Assembly: GCF_003851545.1 (NCBI RefSeq)
Contig: NZ_BHVX01000001.1
Coordinates: 372,001-436,000, forward strand
Direction of reading: 5' to 3'
From: Ralstonia sp. SET104
GTDB lineage: Bacteria > Pseudomonadota > Gammaproteobacteria > Burkholderiales > Burkholderiaceae
Length of the DNA: 64,000 nucleotides
A program made the translations under genes and the position numbers. The notes under the pieces were generated by a model. It saw only the letters and a program-made list of their open reading frames with translations. It searched no databases and was not told the origin of the DNA. This document shows, one piece after another, positions 8,181 to 16,767 of this stretch (positions are counted from its first letter, which is position 1; each line of letters starts with the position of its first letter).

Positions 8181-9770
8181 CTACGCGCGGAACACCGCGA
8201 CGGCGCGCTTCAGATCTTCCGATTGGCGAGCCAGCACCGAGGTGGCCGCCGCGGCTTCTTCCACCAGCGTGGCGTTCTGCTGCGTTACCCCATCGAGCTG
8301 CGAAACCGACGCGTTGATCTGCGCAATGCCGCTGCTCTGCTCGCGCGAGCTGGCCGAGATTTCCGACATAAGCTGCGTGACGGTCTGCACCGATTGCACA
8401 ATCTGCGTCATGGTGGCGCCGGCCTTGTTGACCAGGTCCACGCCATCGCGCACGGATTGATCTGACGCGCGGATGATCTCCTTGCTTTGCGCGGCAGCCT
8501 GCGCGCTGCGTTGCGCGAGGCTGCGCACCTCGCCGGCGACGACTGCAAAGCCACGGCCTTCCTCGCCCGCGCGGGCGGCCTCCACGGCGGCGTTGAGGGC
8601 CAGGATGTTGGTCTGGAACGCGATGCTCTCAATGGTGGCGATGATCTCCGTCACGCGTTGGCTGTCGGCGCGGATGGCGTCCATGGTGTGCACCACGCGT
8701 TGCACGACCTGGCCGCCGTCTACCGCGATGGTGGAGGCCTGTTCGGCGAGGATGCTGGCGGAGCGGGCATGCTCTGCGTTCTGCGCAACCATCGACGTCA
8801 GTTCTTCCATGCTTGATGCGGTTTCTTCCAATGCCGCGGCCTGCTGCTCCGTGCGCGCAGAGAGGTCATGATTGCCGGCGGAAATCTGCAGGGTGCTGTG
8901 TGCGACGCTGGTGGCGCCGTCCTGAATGTCGCGCACGATGGACGACAGGCTCGCGCGCATGGTGCCCATGGCGCGCATGACTTCTCCCAACTCGTCGCTG
9001 GAGCGGACTTCGACCGTGGTGGTCAGGTCGCCTGCCGCGAGGCGCGTAGCCAGCGTGCCGGCCTCTTCCAGCGGGCGGATGAGCGTGCGGGCGAGCAGCA
9101 CACCCGACACCGTTGCCAACCCCGCGCAGCCTACGCCTGTGAGCCATAGCCAGTCGCGGCTGAACACCAGCCACGCTGCGCCGTGCAGGTCGGCCGCTTC
9201 CAGGGCGATGTGCGCCCACAGCGTGCCGATCAGGATCGCTGACGCAATCAGCGTTTGCAGTCCGATCACCTTGAAGCGAAGGCTGTCGCGGCGGAACAGG
9301 TTCCCCGCGCGACGCCAGCCCGTGCGCAGAATGCGGCCGGCGCGCACGGTGTATGACGTGTTGCCCTCGTTGATGGCTGTGTAGGCGCGTTGCGCGCGGG
9401 CAATCTGTGCAGGCGTGGCCATCGAGCGCACGGACGTATAGCCGATCACTGCGTTGTTCTGGAACACCGGCGTCACGTTGGCGAGCACCCAGTAGAAGCC
9501 ACCGTCTTTTCGGCGGTTTTTGACAAGGCCGCGCCACGGCTTGCCGGCTTGCAGCGTGGCCCACAAATCGGCGAAGGCGGCTTCGGGCATGTCGGGGTGG
9601 CGCACGAGGTTGTGCGGCGCGCCCAGCAGCTCTTCGTGCGTATAGCCGCTGATGCGCACGAACGCCGGGTTGGCGAAGACGATGCGGCCTTTGAGGTCGG
9701 TGCGGGAGATGAGGTAGTCCGTCGGGTTGAGAGCGGTTTCAGCTTGAGTGACCGGCAGATTCTTGCGCAT
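8181..9770 (-). CDS. aer: PAS-containing methyl-accepting chemotaxis protein, Aer-like
   Basis: A 529-residue chemoreceptor; the start at 9770 (MRKNLPVTQ) is preferred because it places the PAS domain at the N-terminus as in Aer. Residues about 15-120 are an Aer-type PAS domain ([35 protein letters not shown]), which in the family binds FAD and senses redox state. Two hydrophobic stretches (about 162-215), a HAMP domain and a cytoplasmic signalling domain follow. The highly conserved hairpin tip reads [20 protein letters not shown]. No periplasmic ligand domain is present, as expected for aerotaxis receptors. It is convergent with the EAL gene (21 bp apart). Energy taxis is the likely role; ligand not shown. 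Confidence 0.88.
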   Translation of the reverse strand: MRKNLPVTQAETALNPTDYLISRTDLKGRIVFANPAFVRISGYTHEELLGAPHNLVRHPDMPEAAFADLWATLQAGKPWRGLVKNRRKDGGFYWVLANVTPVFQNNAVIGYTSVRSMATPAQIARAQRAYTAINEGNTSYTVRAGRILRTGWRRAGNLFRRDSLRFKVIGLQTLIASAILIGTLWAHIALEAADLHGAAWLVFSRDWLWLTGVGCAGLATVSGVLLARTLIRPLEEAGTLATRLAAGDLTTTVEVRSSDELGEVMRAMGTMRASLSSIVRDIQDGATSVAHSTLQISAGNHDLSARTEQQAAALEETASSMEELTSMVAQNAEHARSASILAEQASTIAVDGGQVVQRVVHTMDAIRADSQRVTEIIATIESIAFQTNILALNAAVEAARAGEEGRGFAVVAGEVRSLAQRSAQAAAQSKEIIRASDQSVRDGVDLVNKAGATMTQIVQSVQTVTQLMSEISASSREQSSGIAQINASVSQLDGVTQQNATLVEEAAAATSVLARQSEDLKRAVAVFRA

Positions 9771-9984
9771 GGTGGTGCCGCGCTGAGTAGGCGCGGATAG
9801 ACGGAAGAGGGGTAAGCGTGAAAAACACAGTGTCCTCTTTGCATCGGCAAGCTGGCAGCGGGCTAAAGGTGATGCGTGCGCCGCGAGTTGATCTGTATCA
9901 AGTCGCATGGCCCGCGCGGCTGGGCACGGCCGTTGCTAAGTTCCTCGCAGCGCGTCGTTCAGGCGCGGCAGATGGAGGAACGAG

Positions 9985-10236
9985 GTGCACAAGATCTGTG
10001 GAGACGTTGAGATCGTCCCGCGAGTGATTCCCGCCGGCGGGCGGGGTTGGGAAGCGCGCGTTGAGGTGGTGTTTCGCGACACCGGAGGGCAATCGTTGTC
10101 AGGCTCGCAACCGGTGCGTCCAGGATGCACGTTCGGCTCGCCGCGCGAAGCGATGGATGCGGCGCTCCTTCATGGGCAGCGCCTGCTGCTCGACTGGGTG
10201 CGGGGTGCCACGCCCAACGCGGACATCGCCACCTGA
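9985..10236 (+). CDS. Small protein of unknown function
   Basis: An 83-residue protein starting at a GTG (9985) with GGAGG (9974-9978) 6 nt upstream, a good ribosome site that decides the start. It appears cytoplasmic, with no signal peptide or membrane segment. The sequence suggests a beta-rich N-terminal half and a helical C-terminal half (SPREAMDAALLHGQRLLLDW). I recognise no catalytic motif. It is divergent from the Aer-like gene and convergent with the siderophore-reductase gene. Confidence 0.55.
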   Translation: MHKICGDVEIVPRVIPAGGRGWEARVEVVFRDTGGQSLSGSQPVRPGCTFGSPREAMDAALLHGQRLLLDWVRGATPNADIAT

Positions 10237-10249
10237 GGCGGCCCGAAGA

Positions 10250-11041
10250 TCAGCGCGCCTCGGCTGCCTTGCGCTCCTCGCGCGTGAGTCCGGCCGTCCA
10301 GTAGCCCTTGGCGTCGATGGCGTCGTGCGGCACGGCCCACGCGCCCTCGAGCAGCGTGCGGACCTGCTTGAGCAATGACGCCTCGCCGGCCAGGAACACC
10401 TGCGGCGTGCCGGCGGGCACGGCTTGTGCGCTGAGTGCGCCGACCATCATCGCGCCAGCGCGGGCCGTATCGCTTTCTACCCAATGAATGCTGCGGCTGC
10501 GCGGGTGCGCGGCCAGCGCGCCTTCCAGCGGTAGTCGCGCGCGAACATCGCCGATGGCGATATAGGTAAGCACCTGCGCGTGCTCGGGCAGGGTCTCCAG
10601 AATTGCAAAGATGGCGGGCAGCGCGGTTTCATCGCCGATGAGCAGCGTCCACGGTGCCGCAGGGTCGGCGCGGAAGCCGCGCTTGGGGCCCGCAAATTCC
10701 ACCTCGTCACCGGGTGCCGCGTTTTCCAGCCAGCGCGCAGCGGGGCCGTGCTCGGCGGCGGGTGTTTCGTCGTGCACGACGAAATCGATTTCGAGTTCAT
10801 CACGCGCTGCGTGATAGCGGCGAATGGTGTAAGCGCGGCCCAGCGTGCGGCCAGTGCCTGCGCCATCGTGGGGAAACATCAGCTTGATAGCCGCGCCGGG
10901 CGGAGCGCCAGCCAGATCAGCGAGATCCGTGGCGGCCACGCCAGTAAAGACCACGCGACGCATGCGCGGTGACAGCGTATGGATGGCGCGCACACGCACG
11001 CGGCGTGTGGCGGGTTTGACAGAACTGAGCAGCTGCGACAT
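10250..11041 (-). CDS. Siderophore-interacting protein, YqjH-like NADPH-dependent ferric-siderophore reductase
   Basis: A 263-residue FAD-binding oxidoreductase of the SIP family. The flavin-binding segment (RAYTIRRY near residues 79-86) lies in the N-terminal barrel. The C-terminal NAD(P)H domain includes GDETALPAIFAILE and the terminal KGYW segment diagnostic for the family. It should reduce ferric iron in imported siderophores in the cytoplasm. The start at 11041 (MSQLLSS) has AAGG 4 nt upstream; an upstream in-frame Met near 11071 is possible. It lies 108 bp downstream of a His-rich PadR gene, matching the E. coli yqjH-yqjI functional pair, though there the two genes are divergent. Regulation by that PadR protein is likely. 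Confidence 0.88.
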   Translation of the reverse strand: MSQLLSSVKPATRRVRVRAIHTLSPRMRRVVFTGVAATDLADLAGAPPGAAIKLMFPHDGAGTGRTLGRAYTIRRYHAARDELEIDFVVHDETPAAEHGPAARWLENAAPGDEVEFAGPKRGFRADPAAPWTLLIGDETALPAIFAILETLPEHAQVLTYIAIGDVRARLPLEGALAAHPRSRSIHWVESDTARAGAMMVGALSAQAVPAGTPQVFLAGEASLLKQVRTLLEGAWAVPHDAIDAKGYWTAGLTREERKAAEAR

Positions 11042-11149
11042 GAGACCTTGTGTGCGATTGAAGGCAAACATTGATGGCTGCCGAATGGATCGAGGCGGTG
11101 GTCCGGGCGATGAAGCATCACCCGGCGCGGGCTGCATGGTGGTTGCCGC

Positions 11150-11821
11150 TTACCGCTCTCCAGTGATTTCCTTAAGGGCACGTAGCAGGATATCTGCCAC
11201 GCGCTGCTGTTCTTCGCGCGAGGCGAAGCGTTTTTCCATGAGCGCGAATTTCAGGCGCCAGCGCGCGGTGCGCAGTGGGTCGTGCCCGGTATCGGTCCAT
11301 TCGGCAGCGTTGTCGGTTTCGCGGTCGAAGGCCATGGCCTCGTTCATGCGCTTGACGCGTTCTCCCATGGCGCGCAGTTGCGCGAGGATGGCGTCGGCGC
11401 TGTTCTGGCGCTCGGCCAGCCACGTAACGCCCTCGGGGGTGATGCCGTAGCGCTTCTTGTTGCCCTCGGCAGTGACAGAGGCAAAACCGTGGTCTTCCAG
11501 GTACGACAGCGCCGGGTACACCATGCCGGGGCTCGGCGTGTAGAAGCCGAGCGAGTGCTCTTCCACCGCCTTGATCAGCTCATAGCCATGGCGCGGTGTG
11601 GCCTTGAGCAGCGCCAGCAGCACAAGTTGCAAGTCGGCCGAACTGAGCCGGCGGCCGCGCCATGGGCTACCGCCCTCGTCATCGCCTTCACCGTAGCCAC
11701 CGGGGCCGCCAAAGCCGCCCATACCGCGCCCGAAACCGTGGCCGCCATGCCCATGGCGACCCATCAAGAAATGCTTTTCCATCCACATTTTGTGGTGGTG
11801 TCCAAACCATCCGCGCATCAT
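11150..11821 (-). CDS. PadR-family regulator with His/Gly-rich N-terminus, YqjI-like
   Basis: A 223-residue PadR-family winged-helix repressor; the start at 11821 is set by AGGAG five nt upstream of tandem ATGs. Residues 1-55 are rich in His, Gly and Met (HHHK, RHGHGGHGFGRG) and precede the PadR domain (LLALLKATPRHGYELIKAVEE, TPSPGMVYPALSYLEDHG). E. coli YqjI has the same layout: a His-rich metal-binding tail before a PadR domain. There it senses nickel/iron and represses yqjH and itself. The downstream SIP gene makes the same role likely here. A near-perfect dyad at 11845-11864, just upstream of the start, is a candidate autoregulatory operator. Confidence 0.85.
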   Translation of the reverse strand: MMRGWFGHHHKMWMEKHFLMGRHGHGGHGFGRGMGGFGGPGGYGEGDDEGGSPWRGRRLSSADLQLVLLALLKATPRHGYELIKAVEEHSLGFYTPSPGMVYPALSYLEDHGFASVTAEGNKKRYGITPEGVTWLAERQNSADAILAQLRAMGERVKRMNEAMAFDRETDNAAEWTDTGHDPLRTARWRLKFALMEKRFASREEQQRVADILLRALKEITGER

Positions 11822-11844
11822 GACTCTCCTGAAGAACATCATCA

Positions 11845-11864
11845 GATATATCGTAAGATACATC
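11845..11864. promoter_or_regulatory. Candidate PadR/YqjI-like operator
   Basis: GATATATCGTAAGATACATC consists of two 8-bp half sites, GATATATC and GATACATC, separated by 4 bp. They form an inverted repeat with one mismatch, 23 bp upstream of the PadR start codon. AT-rich composition and position suit autoregulation. Confidence 0.5.
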
Positions 11865-11925
11865 GGATGATAGTGGCGACGATTCAGAAGTCAAGGACGA
11901 CAGCGGAAAAAAACTGAGGGACAGA

Positions 11926-12444
11926 TCAGGAAGCGGGTTTGTCGCTGCCCAGTTTGGCAACGTGCACGAGCCAGCGCCGCACAACCTCTTCCTCTTCGGG
12001 CGTGAAGCCGTCGAGCAGATCCTGCTCGATGCCGCCGGAGCGTTTGCGGCAGGCGGCAAGCAGGGCCGCGCCTTCTGCGGTGACGTCGATGTGCTGGATG
12101 CGGCCGTGCACCGCGTGGGGCCTGCGCGTGATGGCGCCGCTGCGCTCCAGGTTGGTGACAATCACGCTCACGGTCTGCGGCGTCAGCATGGTCAGCCGGG
12201 CGAGATCGGCGTTCGAGATGCCGGGGTAGGCGCGGAGCATGGTTAGCACCAGGAACTGCGGCAGTGTGACGTCCACGTCGGCCATGGCGCGCTCCATGCG
12301 CAGCCGGTGGGCGGCGCTTGCCTGGCGCAACAGGTAGCCGAGATAGCCCTCCTCGCCGCGCTTGCCCTGGCCGGGCTCGGGGATGGCGGGTGAGGTGCGG
12401 GACGTGTCGTTTCTCTTTCCGGCGGCAGAAGCGCGCTTGCTCAT
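11926..12444 (-). CDS. MarR-family transcriptional regulator
   Basis: A 172-residue winged-helix MarR protein; the start at 12444 (MSKRASA) is preferred over the upstream Met at 12492, which lies in the divergent promoter. The HTH region is NADLARLTMLTPQTVSVIVTNLERSG, followed by a wing (HAVHGRIQHIDVT) with the usual basic/aromatic residues. A basic, Ser/Thr-rich N-terminal tail of about 35 residues precedes the fold. It is divergent from an AhpD-like peroxidase gene and probably represses it; MarR proteins of this sort often respond to phenolics or oxidants. Ligand unknown. Confidence 0.85.
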   Translation of the reverse strand: MSKRASAAGKRNDTSRTSPAIPEPGQGKRGEEGYLGYLLRQASAAHRLRMERAMADVDVTLPQFLVLTMLRAYPGISNADLARLTMLTPQTVSVIVTNLERSGAITRRPHAVHGRIQHIDVTAEGAALLAACRKRSGGIEQDLLDGFTPEEEEVVRRWLVHVAKLGSDKPAS

Positions 12445-12521
12445 AATGTAAGAGTTCGAATATGATGTTCGAGCACTGATATTACCACTCATCCAACCCG
12501 GACCCTCAACAGGAGCCAGAC
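12445..12521. promoter_or_regulatory. Divergent promoter region between marR-type and ahpD-like genes
   Basis: A 77-bp intergenic region carrying two TTCGA motifs 13 bp apart (GTTCGAATATGATGTTCGAG) flanked by GTAA and TTAC. It is a plausible MarR operator overlapping both promoters. The ahpD-like gene has AGGAG at 12511-12515. Confidence 0.4.
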
Positions 12522-13019
12522 ATGGAAGATCTCTCGCCTCGCATGGATTACCCGGAATTTGTCGAAACCGCTGGTGGCGTGTCGGCGGCGTTGCAGGCGC
12601 TCGGCAAGGCGGTAGATGCCTCCGGGCTGGAAAAGCCGCTGACTGAACTCGTCAAGCTGCGTGCCTCGCAAATCAACGGCTGCGCGTTCTGCGTGCAGTT
12701 CCACCTGAACCTGGCGCGCACGCTGCAAGTGGCGCCCGCCAAGCTGGATCTGGCGGCCGTCTGGCGCGACACGCCTGCCGTCTTCACCCCGCGCGAGCGC
12801 GCCGCACTGGCCTGGACGGAAGCGCTGACCACGCTGGCCCGCGCCGTTGGCCACGGTGTGGAAGATCACGAATACGACGCTGTGCGCAAACACTTCTCCA
12901 AGACGGAAGTTGCCTTTCTCACGGCGGCTGTCGCCAACATTCAGGCGTGGAATCGCATTGCCGTCGCGATGCGCTTTGCACCACAGGTGCCGGCCGCCCT
13001 GACCGCACAGGAGGCCTGA
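12522..13019 (+). CDS. Carboxymuconolactone decarboxylase / AhpD-like family protein
   Basis: A 165-residue helical protein of the CMD/AhpD family. The redox CxxC motif is C54-A-F-C57, followed closely by the conserved histidine in CVQFH, as in alkylhydroperoxidase-type members. Such proteins reduce peroxides with their CxxC pair or act on related small molecules. It is the first gene of a plus-strand unit with a GNAT gene (2 bp gap) and an azoreductase-like gene (ATGA overlap), and divergent from a MarR regulator. A stress-response operon against oxidants or electrophiles is the best inference. Confidence 0.88.
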   Translation: MEDLSPRMDYPEFVETAGGVSAALQALGKAVDASGLEKPLTELVKLRASQINGCAFCVQFHLNLARTLQVAPAKLDLAAVWRDTPAVFTPRERAALAWTEALTTLARAVGHGVEDHEYDAVRKHFSKTEVAFLTAAVANIQAWNRIAVAMRFAPQVPAALTAQEA

Positions 13020-13021
13020 CC

Positions 13022-13480
13022 ATGGACGCCATCCGCCCCGTTGAAGACGAAGCTGCATTGCGTGCGTGCTTTTCTGTCATGCATCAACTGCGGCCACATC
13101 TGGTTGATGCCGACGAGTTGGTCGCGCGCTGGCGTCGGCAAGTCGAAGATGGTTATCGCCTGATTGCTGTCTGGCGAGATGGCGTGCCGGTTGCGCTGGC
13201 GGGCTACCGGCAGCAGGAGAACCTCGTCTACGGCCCTTTCCTGTATGTCGACGATCTGGTGACCGACGCAAGTCTGCGCAGCGGTGGTCTTGGCAACGTA
13301 TTGATGGACCACCTCAAGGCCGAAGCCGAGCGCCTCGGCTGCGCGCGATTGGTGCTCGACACACCGTTGTCGAACGTGCTCGGCCATCGCTTCTACTATC
13401 GCAACGGGCTGCTCGCGGGCGCTCTGCGCTTTGGCATCAACACGGGCATGAACCTGAAGCAACAAGGGGCTGCCCGATGA
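13022..13480 (+). CDS. GNAT-family N-acetyltransferase
   Basis: A 152-residue acetyl-CoA-dependent acyltransferase. The acetyl-CoA-binding motif A region is VDDLVTDASLRSGGLGNVLMDHL, a variant of the R/QxxGxG/A loop (RSGGLG). A motif B-like end (LGHRFYYRNGL) follows. Start ATG at 13022, 2 bp after the ahpD-like stop. It overlaps the azoreductase-like gene by 4 bp, so all three are probably cotranslated. Substrate unknown. Confidence 0.85.
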   Translation: MDAIRPVEDEAALRACFSVMHQLRPHLVDADELVARWRRQVEDGYRLIAVWRDGVPVALAGYRQQENLVYGPFLYVDDLVTDASLRSGGLGNVLMDHLKAEAERLGCARLVLDTPLSNVLGHRFYYRNGLLAGALRFGINTGMNLKQQGAAR

Positions 13481-14103
13481 CAACACTGCTGCACGTGAGC
13501 GTGAGCCCGCGCGATGATCGCTCGCACAGCCGGCGCGGCGCGCAACTGGTAATCGCACAACTGGCGGAAGCCGCCGGTGGCCTGCGCATTGTCGAGCGCG
13601 ACCTTGCAGCGACGCCGCTGCCGCATCCTGATGCCGGCTTTGTCGAGGCCAGCCTCATGCCCGACACCCACCGCACCGCGGCCCACCGCGCAGAGCTTGC
13701 GCTGTCAGAAACACTGATCGGAGAATTGGAAGCGGCGGATGCCGTGCTGATCTCCACCCCTGTGCACAACTACACGGTGCCTTCGGCGTTGAAGGCATGG
13801 ATCGATCTGGTGGTGCGGCCGGAACGCACATTCAGCCGCACGCCTAAAGGCAAGGTGGGCATGTTGACCGATCGCTCGGTGCTGGTGGTGTCCGCCTCGG
13901 GCGGTAACTTTGATGGTGCCCACGCGCAGACAGATTTTCTGATGCCGTATCTGCGTTACGTGTTTGCCACGGTCGGTATTCACCAAGTGGAAGGCATCCG
14001 CTTGCAGAACACCGCGCGCGGCGCCGATTTCGCCAAGCAGGCGCTCGAAGGTTTCCGGCAGGAACTGGCTGCACGGATGTTGCTGATGCCGTTGGTGGCC
14101 TGA
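13477..14103 (+). CDS. FMN-dependent NADH-azoreductase-like flavoprotein
   Basis: A 208-residue flavodoxin-fold oxidoreductase of the AzoR / NAD(P)H quinone reductase family. N-terminal SVSPRDDRSHSRR matches the FMN phosphate loop (family pattern SPR-x-SxS). The central TPVHNYTVPSALKAWIDLVVR segment is the family signature for the isoalloxazine pocket, and SASGGNFDG lies at the expected second FMN contact. AzoR enzymes reduce quinones and azo compounds by two electrons and protect against thiol and quinone stress, consistent with the AhpD-like and MarR neighbours. Confidence 0.88.
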   Translation: MTTLLHVSVSPRDDRSHSRRGAQLVIAQLAEAAGGLRIVERDLAATPLPHPDAGFVEASLMPDTHRTAAHRAELALSETLIGELEAADAVLISTPVHNYTVPSALKAWIDLVVRPERTFSRTPKGKVGMLTDRSVLVVSASGGNFDGAHAQTDFLMPYLRYVFATVGIHQVEGIRLQNTARGADFAKQALEGFRQELAARMLLMPLVA

Positions 14104-14123
14104 CGCGCGTCACGCGTAAAGAA

Positions 14124-14150
14124 AACAGGCCGGTGCGTGGCCGGCCTGTT
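14124..14150 (-). terminator. Terminator between azoreductase-like gene and pcp remnant
   Basis: A perfect 10-bp stem AACAGGCCGG (14124-14133) / CCGGCCTGTT (14141-14150) with a 7-nt loop. A T-rich run (TTTTCTTT) follows on the minus strand only. It serves the minus-strand pcp remnant and may also stop plus-strand transcription weakly. Confidence 0.7.
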
Positions 14151-14151
14151 G

Positions 14152-14418
14152 TCACGCTAGCGGCATCTGCCGTTGCGCCCTTGGCGAAATCTCCGTTCGG
14201 CCCGTGGCAAGCCCGAGTGCGAATACCAGCGACGGTGACGTTTCCGTAATCGCTTCCACCAATGTCTCGTTAGCAACGCCGAATACGCACGGCAATTGCC
14301 GCGCCACGATGGTCGCTCCACCCACCTGCGTGCCATCGAGCGCCCGAGCGATGTCCCAGGACGGGTTGGTCGGATCGGATTCAAACGGCTCGATGCCTGT
14401 GATGAGAACGGTGGTCAC
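14152..14418 (-). pseudogene. pcp: Truncated pyrrolidone-carboxylate peptidase (N-terminal fragment)
   Basis: An 88-codon reading frame whose first about 80 residues match the N-terminus of pyroglutamyl peptidase [27 protein letters not shown], then ARQLPCVFG, then [15 protein letters not shown]. Full-length enzymes are about 210-220 residues and use a Glu near 80, a Cys near 144 and a His near 168. The frame here stops after nine unrelated residues, directly before a terminator, and the next gene ends at 14103. No space is left for the catalytic Cys and His, so the 3' part has been deleted rather than frameshifted. Probably inactive. Confidence 0.85.
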
Positions 14419-14466
14419 GCTGGCGCTCCTTGGTCAAATGCGTAGGTATGCAACTATTTGATGAAC

Positions 14467-14488
14467 AAAAAAGGCGGCAGAACCCGCC
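14467..14488 (-). terminator. Terminator downstream of MarR-family gene
   Basis: On the minus strand, GGCGG (complement of 14484-14488) pairs with CCGCC (complement of 14473-14477) around a 6-nt loop and is followed by six T residues (complement of the A-run 14467-14472). It lies just after the MarR-type stop at 14497. Confidence 0.65.
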
Positions 14489-14496
14489 CGATTGCC

Positions 14497-14916
14497 TTAT
14501 GTGTTCAGCGCACTGCGAACGTCGCGGATGGCCTGCACCGTATCGTCAAACACGCCAGTGCCGACATGCTCGCGCAAGCGCCGCGCCACTTTGGCACTGG
14601 CAGCCTGCAACGCGGCTTCCAATGCGAGCGCGGCGTCAGTGGGGAACAGATTCCATTCGCGGCCGTCTTCTGCAGAGGGCTGGCGTTCTACCAAGCTCTT
14701 GGCAATCAAGCCGTCGACCAGGCGCGTGGCGGTGGGCCGGGCAATGCCCAGCACCTCGGCCAGTTCGCGGTTGAGCACGCCGGGCCGCTTGAGTACCACG
14801 CGCAGCACAAAGCCTTGCGGCGGCGTTACGCCGAACGGCGCATACGCGGCCGCCCATTCGCGCTCGACGGTGCGCGCCAGTGCGGTAGTGTTGAAGTACA
14901 GGCAGTGCTCGAACAT
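14497..14916 (-). CDS. MarR-family transcriptional regulator
   Basis: A 139-residue MarR-type winged-helix protein. The HTH is LNRELAEVLGIARPTATRLVDGLIAKSLVERQ, with a wing containing the conserved DGRE/W segment (PSAEDGREWNLFPT). It lies 61 bp downstream of the RP3-type regulator gene on the same strand and upstream of the pcp remnant. Its target is not evident; the lost pcp neighbourhood, itself or a distant operon are all possible. Confidence 0.85.
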   Translation of the reverse strand: MFEHCLYFNTTALARTVEREWAAAYAPFGVTPPQGFVLRVVLKRPGVLNRELAEVLGIARPTATRLVDGLIAKSLVERQPSAEDGREWNLFPTDAALALEAALQAASAKVARRLREHVGTGVFDDTVQAIRDVRSALNT

Positions 14917-14977
14917 GTGCGGCAGTCTAGCGACGGATGGTTAGCGATGCAACGAATTTTTCCATCCGACGATGTGC

Positions 14978-16576
14978 TTAAGGTGCAGCTTCCGTCGTCT
15001 GCGTGATTTGCTTGAGCGCCTGGACGAAGTACGCACGATCGTGCGGCGCCAGGTCTTGCATGGCTTGCGAGAGGCGGTCCATCGTCGTGCGGGCGGTGAC
15101 GTGATCGCCGTCTGCGTGGGAAAACCACGCCAGTTCCAGCAACAATCCGCTGACTTGGACGTGGCCGTAGCGGTGGCGGCCACTGTCGTGTTCGCGCAGG
15201 CGCAGCGCAGCCACGTCTGTCCAACGTTGCGGCCAGTAGCGCGCGTCAAAGGCCTCGGCAAACGGGCCGGCCTGCATACGGAGGTCGGCCAGTGTCATGA
15301 CTGCGCGGCGGGTGTCGGCACGCGCAATCCGCATCAGCGCGACGGCATTCCACGCCGATTGCAGCGGCCCACCGTTACGCAGCGCTTGCCACTCGCTCAT
15401 GGCCAGCCACCGCACAGCGTCGACGGTGCCATCGGCATGCACTGAGTTGCCGAGCACATCGCGCAGCAGCCAGCACGTCATGCCCAGGTTGGCGGCGACC
15501 TGCTGCACAGCGTCGGCGGCTTGGCTTTCCAGCGCGGCGGCCAGCGCGGTTTCGAATTGCGCGACGATGCGTTGTGCGGCTTGCGCACGCGCGTCCAATG
15601 CAATGCTGGCGGTCTCGGCGTAGAGCAGGCGCGCGCGCTCGATGAGTGCGCTCAAGTTGTTCCACTCGAAGCGGATCTGCGGGTGATAGCGCAGCAGACT
15701 GCGGCCGGGCTCGGCATCGGCCAAGCGGGCGAGCCGGCCGGCGGCGAGGTCGAGGTCGCGCCGGTCATACGCGCACCATGCTGTGACGATGTGCTCCATG
15801 GCGGCGAGGTAATCGTTGCCAAGCACATGGCGCTGCCGGCGGTGGGCGCGCAGTTGCGAGAGCAGGGCGCTGGCGCGCGTGGAATCCCCCAGGCGGCGCG
15901 CGGCCATGGCCTCGCCCAGGGTGACGAGGGCGCGCTGGAAGTCGTTGTCGGCGGCGTCACCGGCGTGGCGCAGTGCGAGCAGGGCGCCGCCGCGCTCGGT
16001 GTCGGATGCACTGGCGCCAGCGCCCAGCGCATGCAACAGCCGGCCTTCGCGCATGGCGTGGCGTGCGGTCAGAAAGGCGTGCCAGAACGCGGGGTTGGGC
16101 GTGCCTGGCACCGGGCCCGACAGTGCGCTGGCGTTTGCTTCTGCGATTGCTTCCGTGCTGCTTTCCGGCACAGCGATGCCGAGAAATGCGCGCACGTCGG
16201 CGTCATCGGCAATCCGGCCTTCAACCACACAGATCACGCGCGCTGCGTCTTCGGGCGTGAGCCAGAACGGGCCCTGGCTGCGTTTGTCTGCGTTGAGAAA
16301 GCGCGGCTCGCGCTCGCGCTGTTCGCCCCAGCCGGCCTGCACGCCCCAGTTCTGCCAGTCGCGAAAGGCGCGGCTGATCATCATGCGCTGCGTGCTGGCG
16401 TCCGACACGGCGCCGCGCAAGTCGGCCAGCCGCACCAGCGGTTGCTCCGGCGACAGCCGATGCGCATACGCCAGCCGCACCAGCAGCCACAGGCTCTGAA
16501 ACGGCGCGCGCCGGCCATCCACGGTTTGCGGGGTGGTCAGCTCGACATGGAGGGCGGGCAGGGTGGACGGCGTCAT
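14978..16576 (-). CDS. RP3-type positive regulator of OXA beta-lactamase induction
   Basis: A 532-residue protein with no standard regulator family by eye. Residues about 25-80 (LWLLVRLAY, LADLRG, STQRMMISRAFRDWQNWG) resemble a winged-helix or SARP-like DNA-binding fold. The remainder is Ala/Leu-rich helical repeats, TPR-like. From memory, R. pickettii RP3 has this same length, is encoded divergently about 190 bp upstream of blaOXA-60, and was reported to be needed for induction of both OXA-60 and OXA-22. Here the intergenic distance is 191 bp and the protein is 532 residues, so I assign it as the RP3 orthologue. Mechanism and inducer sensing are not evident from sequence. Confidence 0.82.
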   Translation of the reverse strand: MTPSTLPALHVELTTPQTVDGRRAPFQSLWLLVRLAYAHRLSPEQPLVRLADLRGAVSDASTQRMMISRAFRDWQNWGVQAGWGEQREREPRFLNADKRSQGPFWLTPEDAARVICVVEGRIADDADVRAFLGIAVPESSTEAIAEANASALSGPVPGTPNPAFWHAFLTARHAMREGRLLHALGAGASASDTERGGALLALRHAGDAADNDFQRALVTLGEAMAARRLGDSTRASALLSQLRAHRRQRHVLGNDYLAAMEHIVTAWCAYDRRDLDLAAGRLARLADAEPGRSLLRYHPQIRFEWNNLSALIERARLLYAETASIALDARAQAAQRIVAQFETALAAALESQAADAVQQVAANLGMTCWLLRDVLGNSVHADGTVDAVRWLAMSEWQALRNGGPLQSAWNAVALMRIARADTRRAVMTLADLRMQAGPFAEAFDARYWPQRWTDVAALRLREHDSGRHRYGHVQVSGLLLELAWFSHADGDHVTARTTMDRLSQAMQDLAPHDRAYFVQALKQITQTTEAAP

Positions 16577-16767
16577 GCAAACAATCAGGCGAGGCCAAAC
16601 GTGGCGCCATTGTGCGCCAAGCCGATTGTTACAGGCGTTACGCCCGTGACATGCGGCATGCCATGCGCGCTGGCAGCGGCGCCGCGCGCTCCCTACGATG
16701 CGCAGCGCCGGCGCATCTCAACCCCGACGGTTGCCGGCCGTCATCCACCCCAATCAAGGAGCCCTTC
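16577..16767. promoter_or_regulatory. Divergent control region of RP3-type regulator and blaOXA
   Basis: A 191-bp intergenic region separating the regulator and the beta-lactamase, expected to hold both promoters and the induction site. It is GC-rich. AAGGAG lies about 7 nt before the blaOXA ATG. I see no unambiguous operator; a loose ATGC-containing repeat near 16652-16668 is weak. Confidence 0.5.

Noticed and set aside
8181-9908. Longer Aer-like start at 9908
   Set aside because: The extra 46 residues are low-complexity and would precede the PAS domain, unlike Aer.
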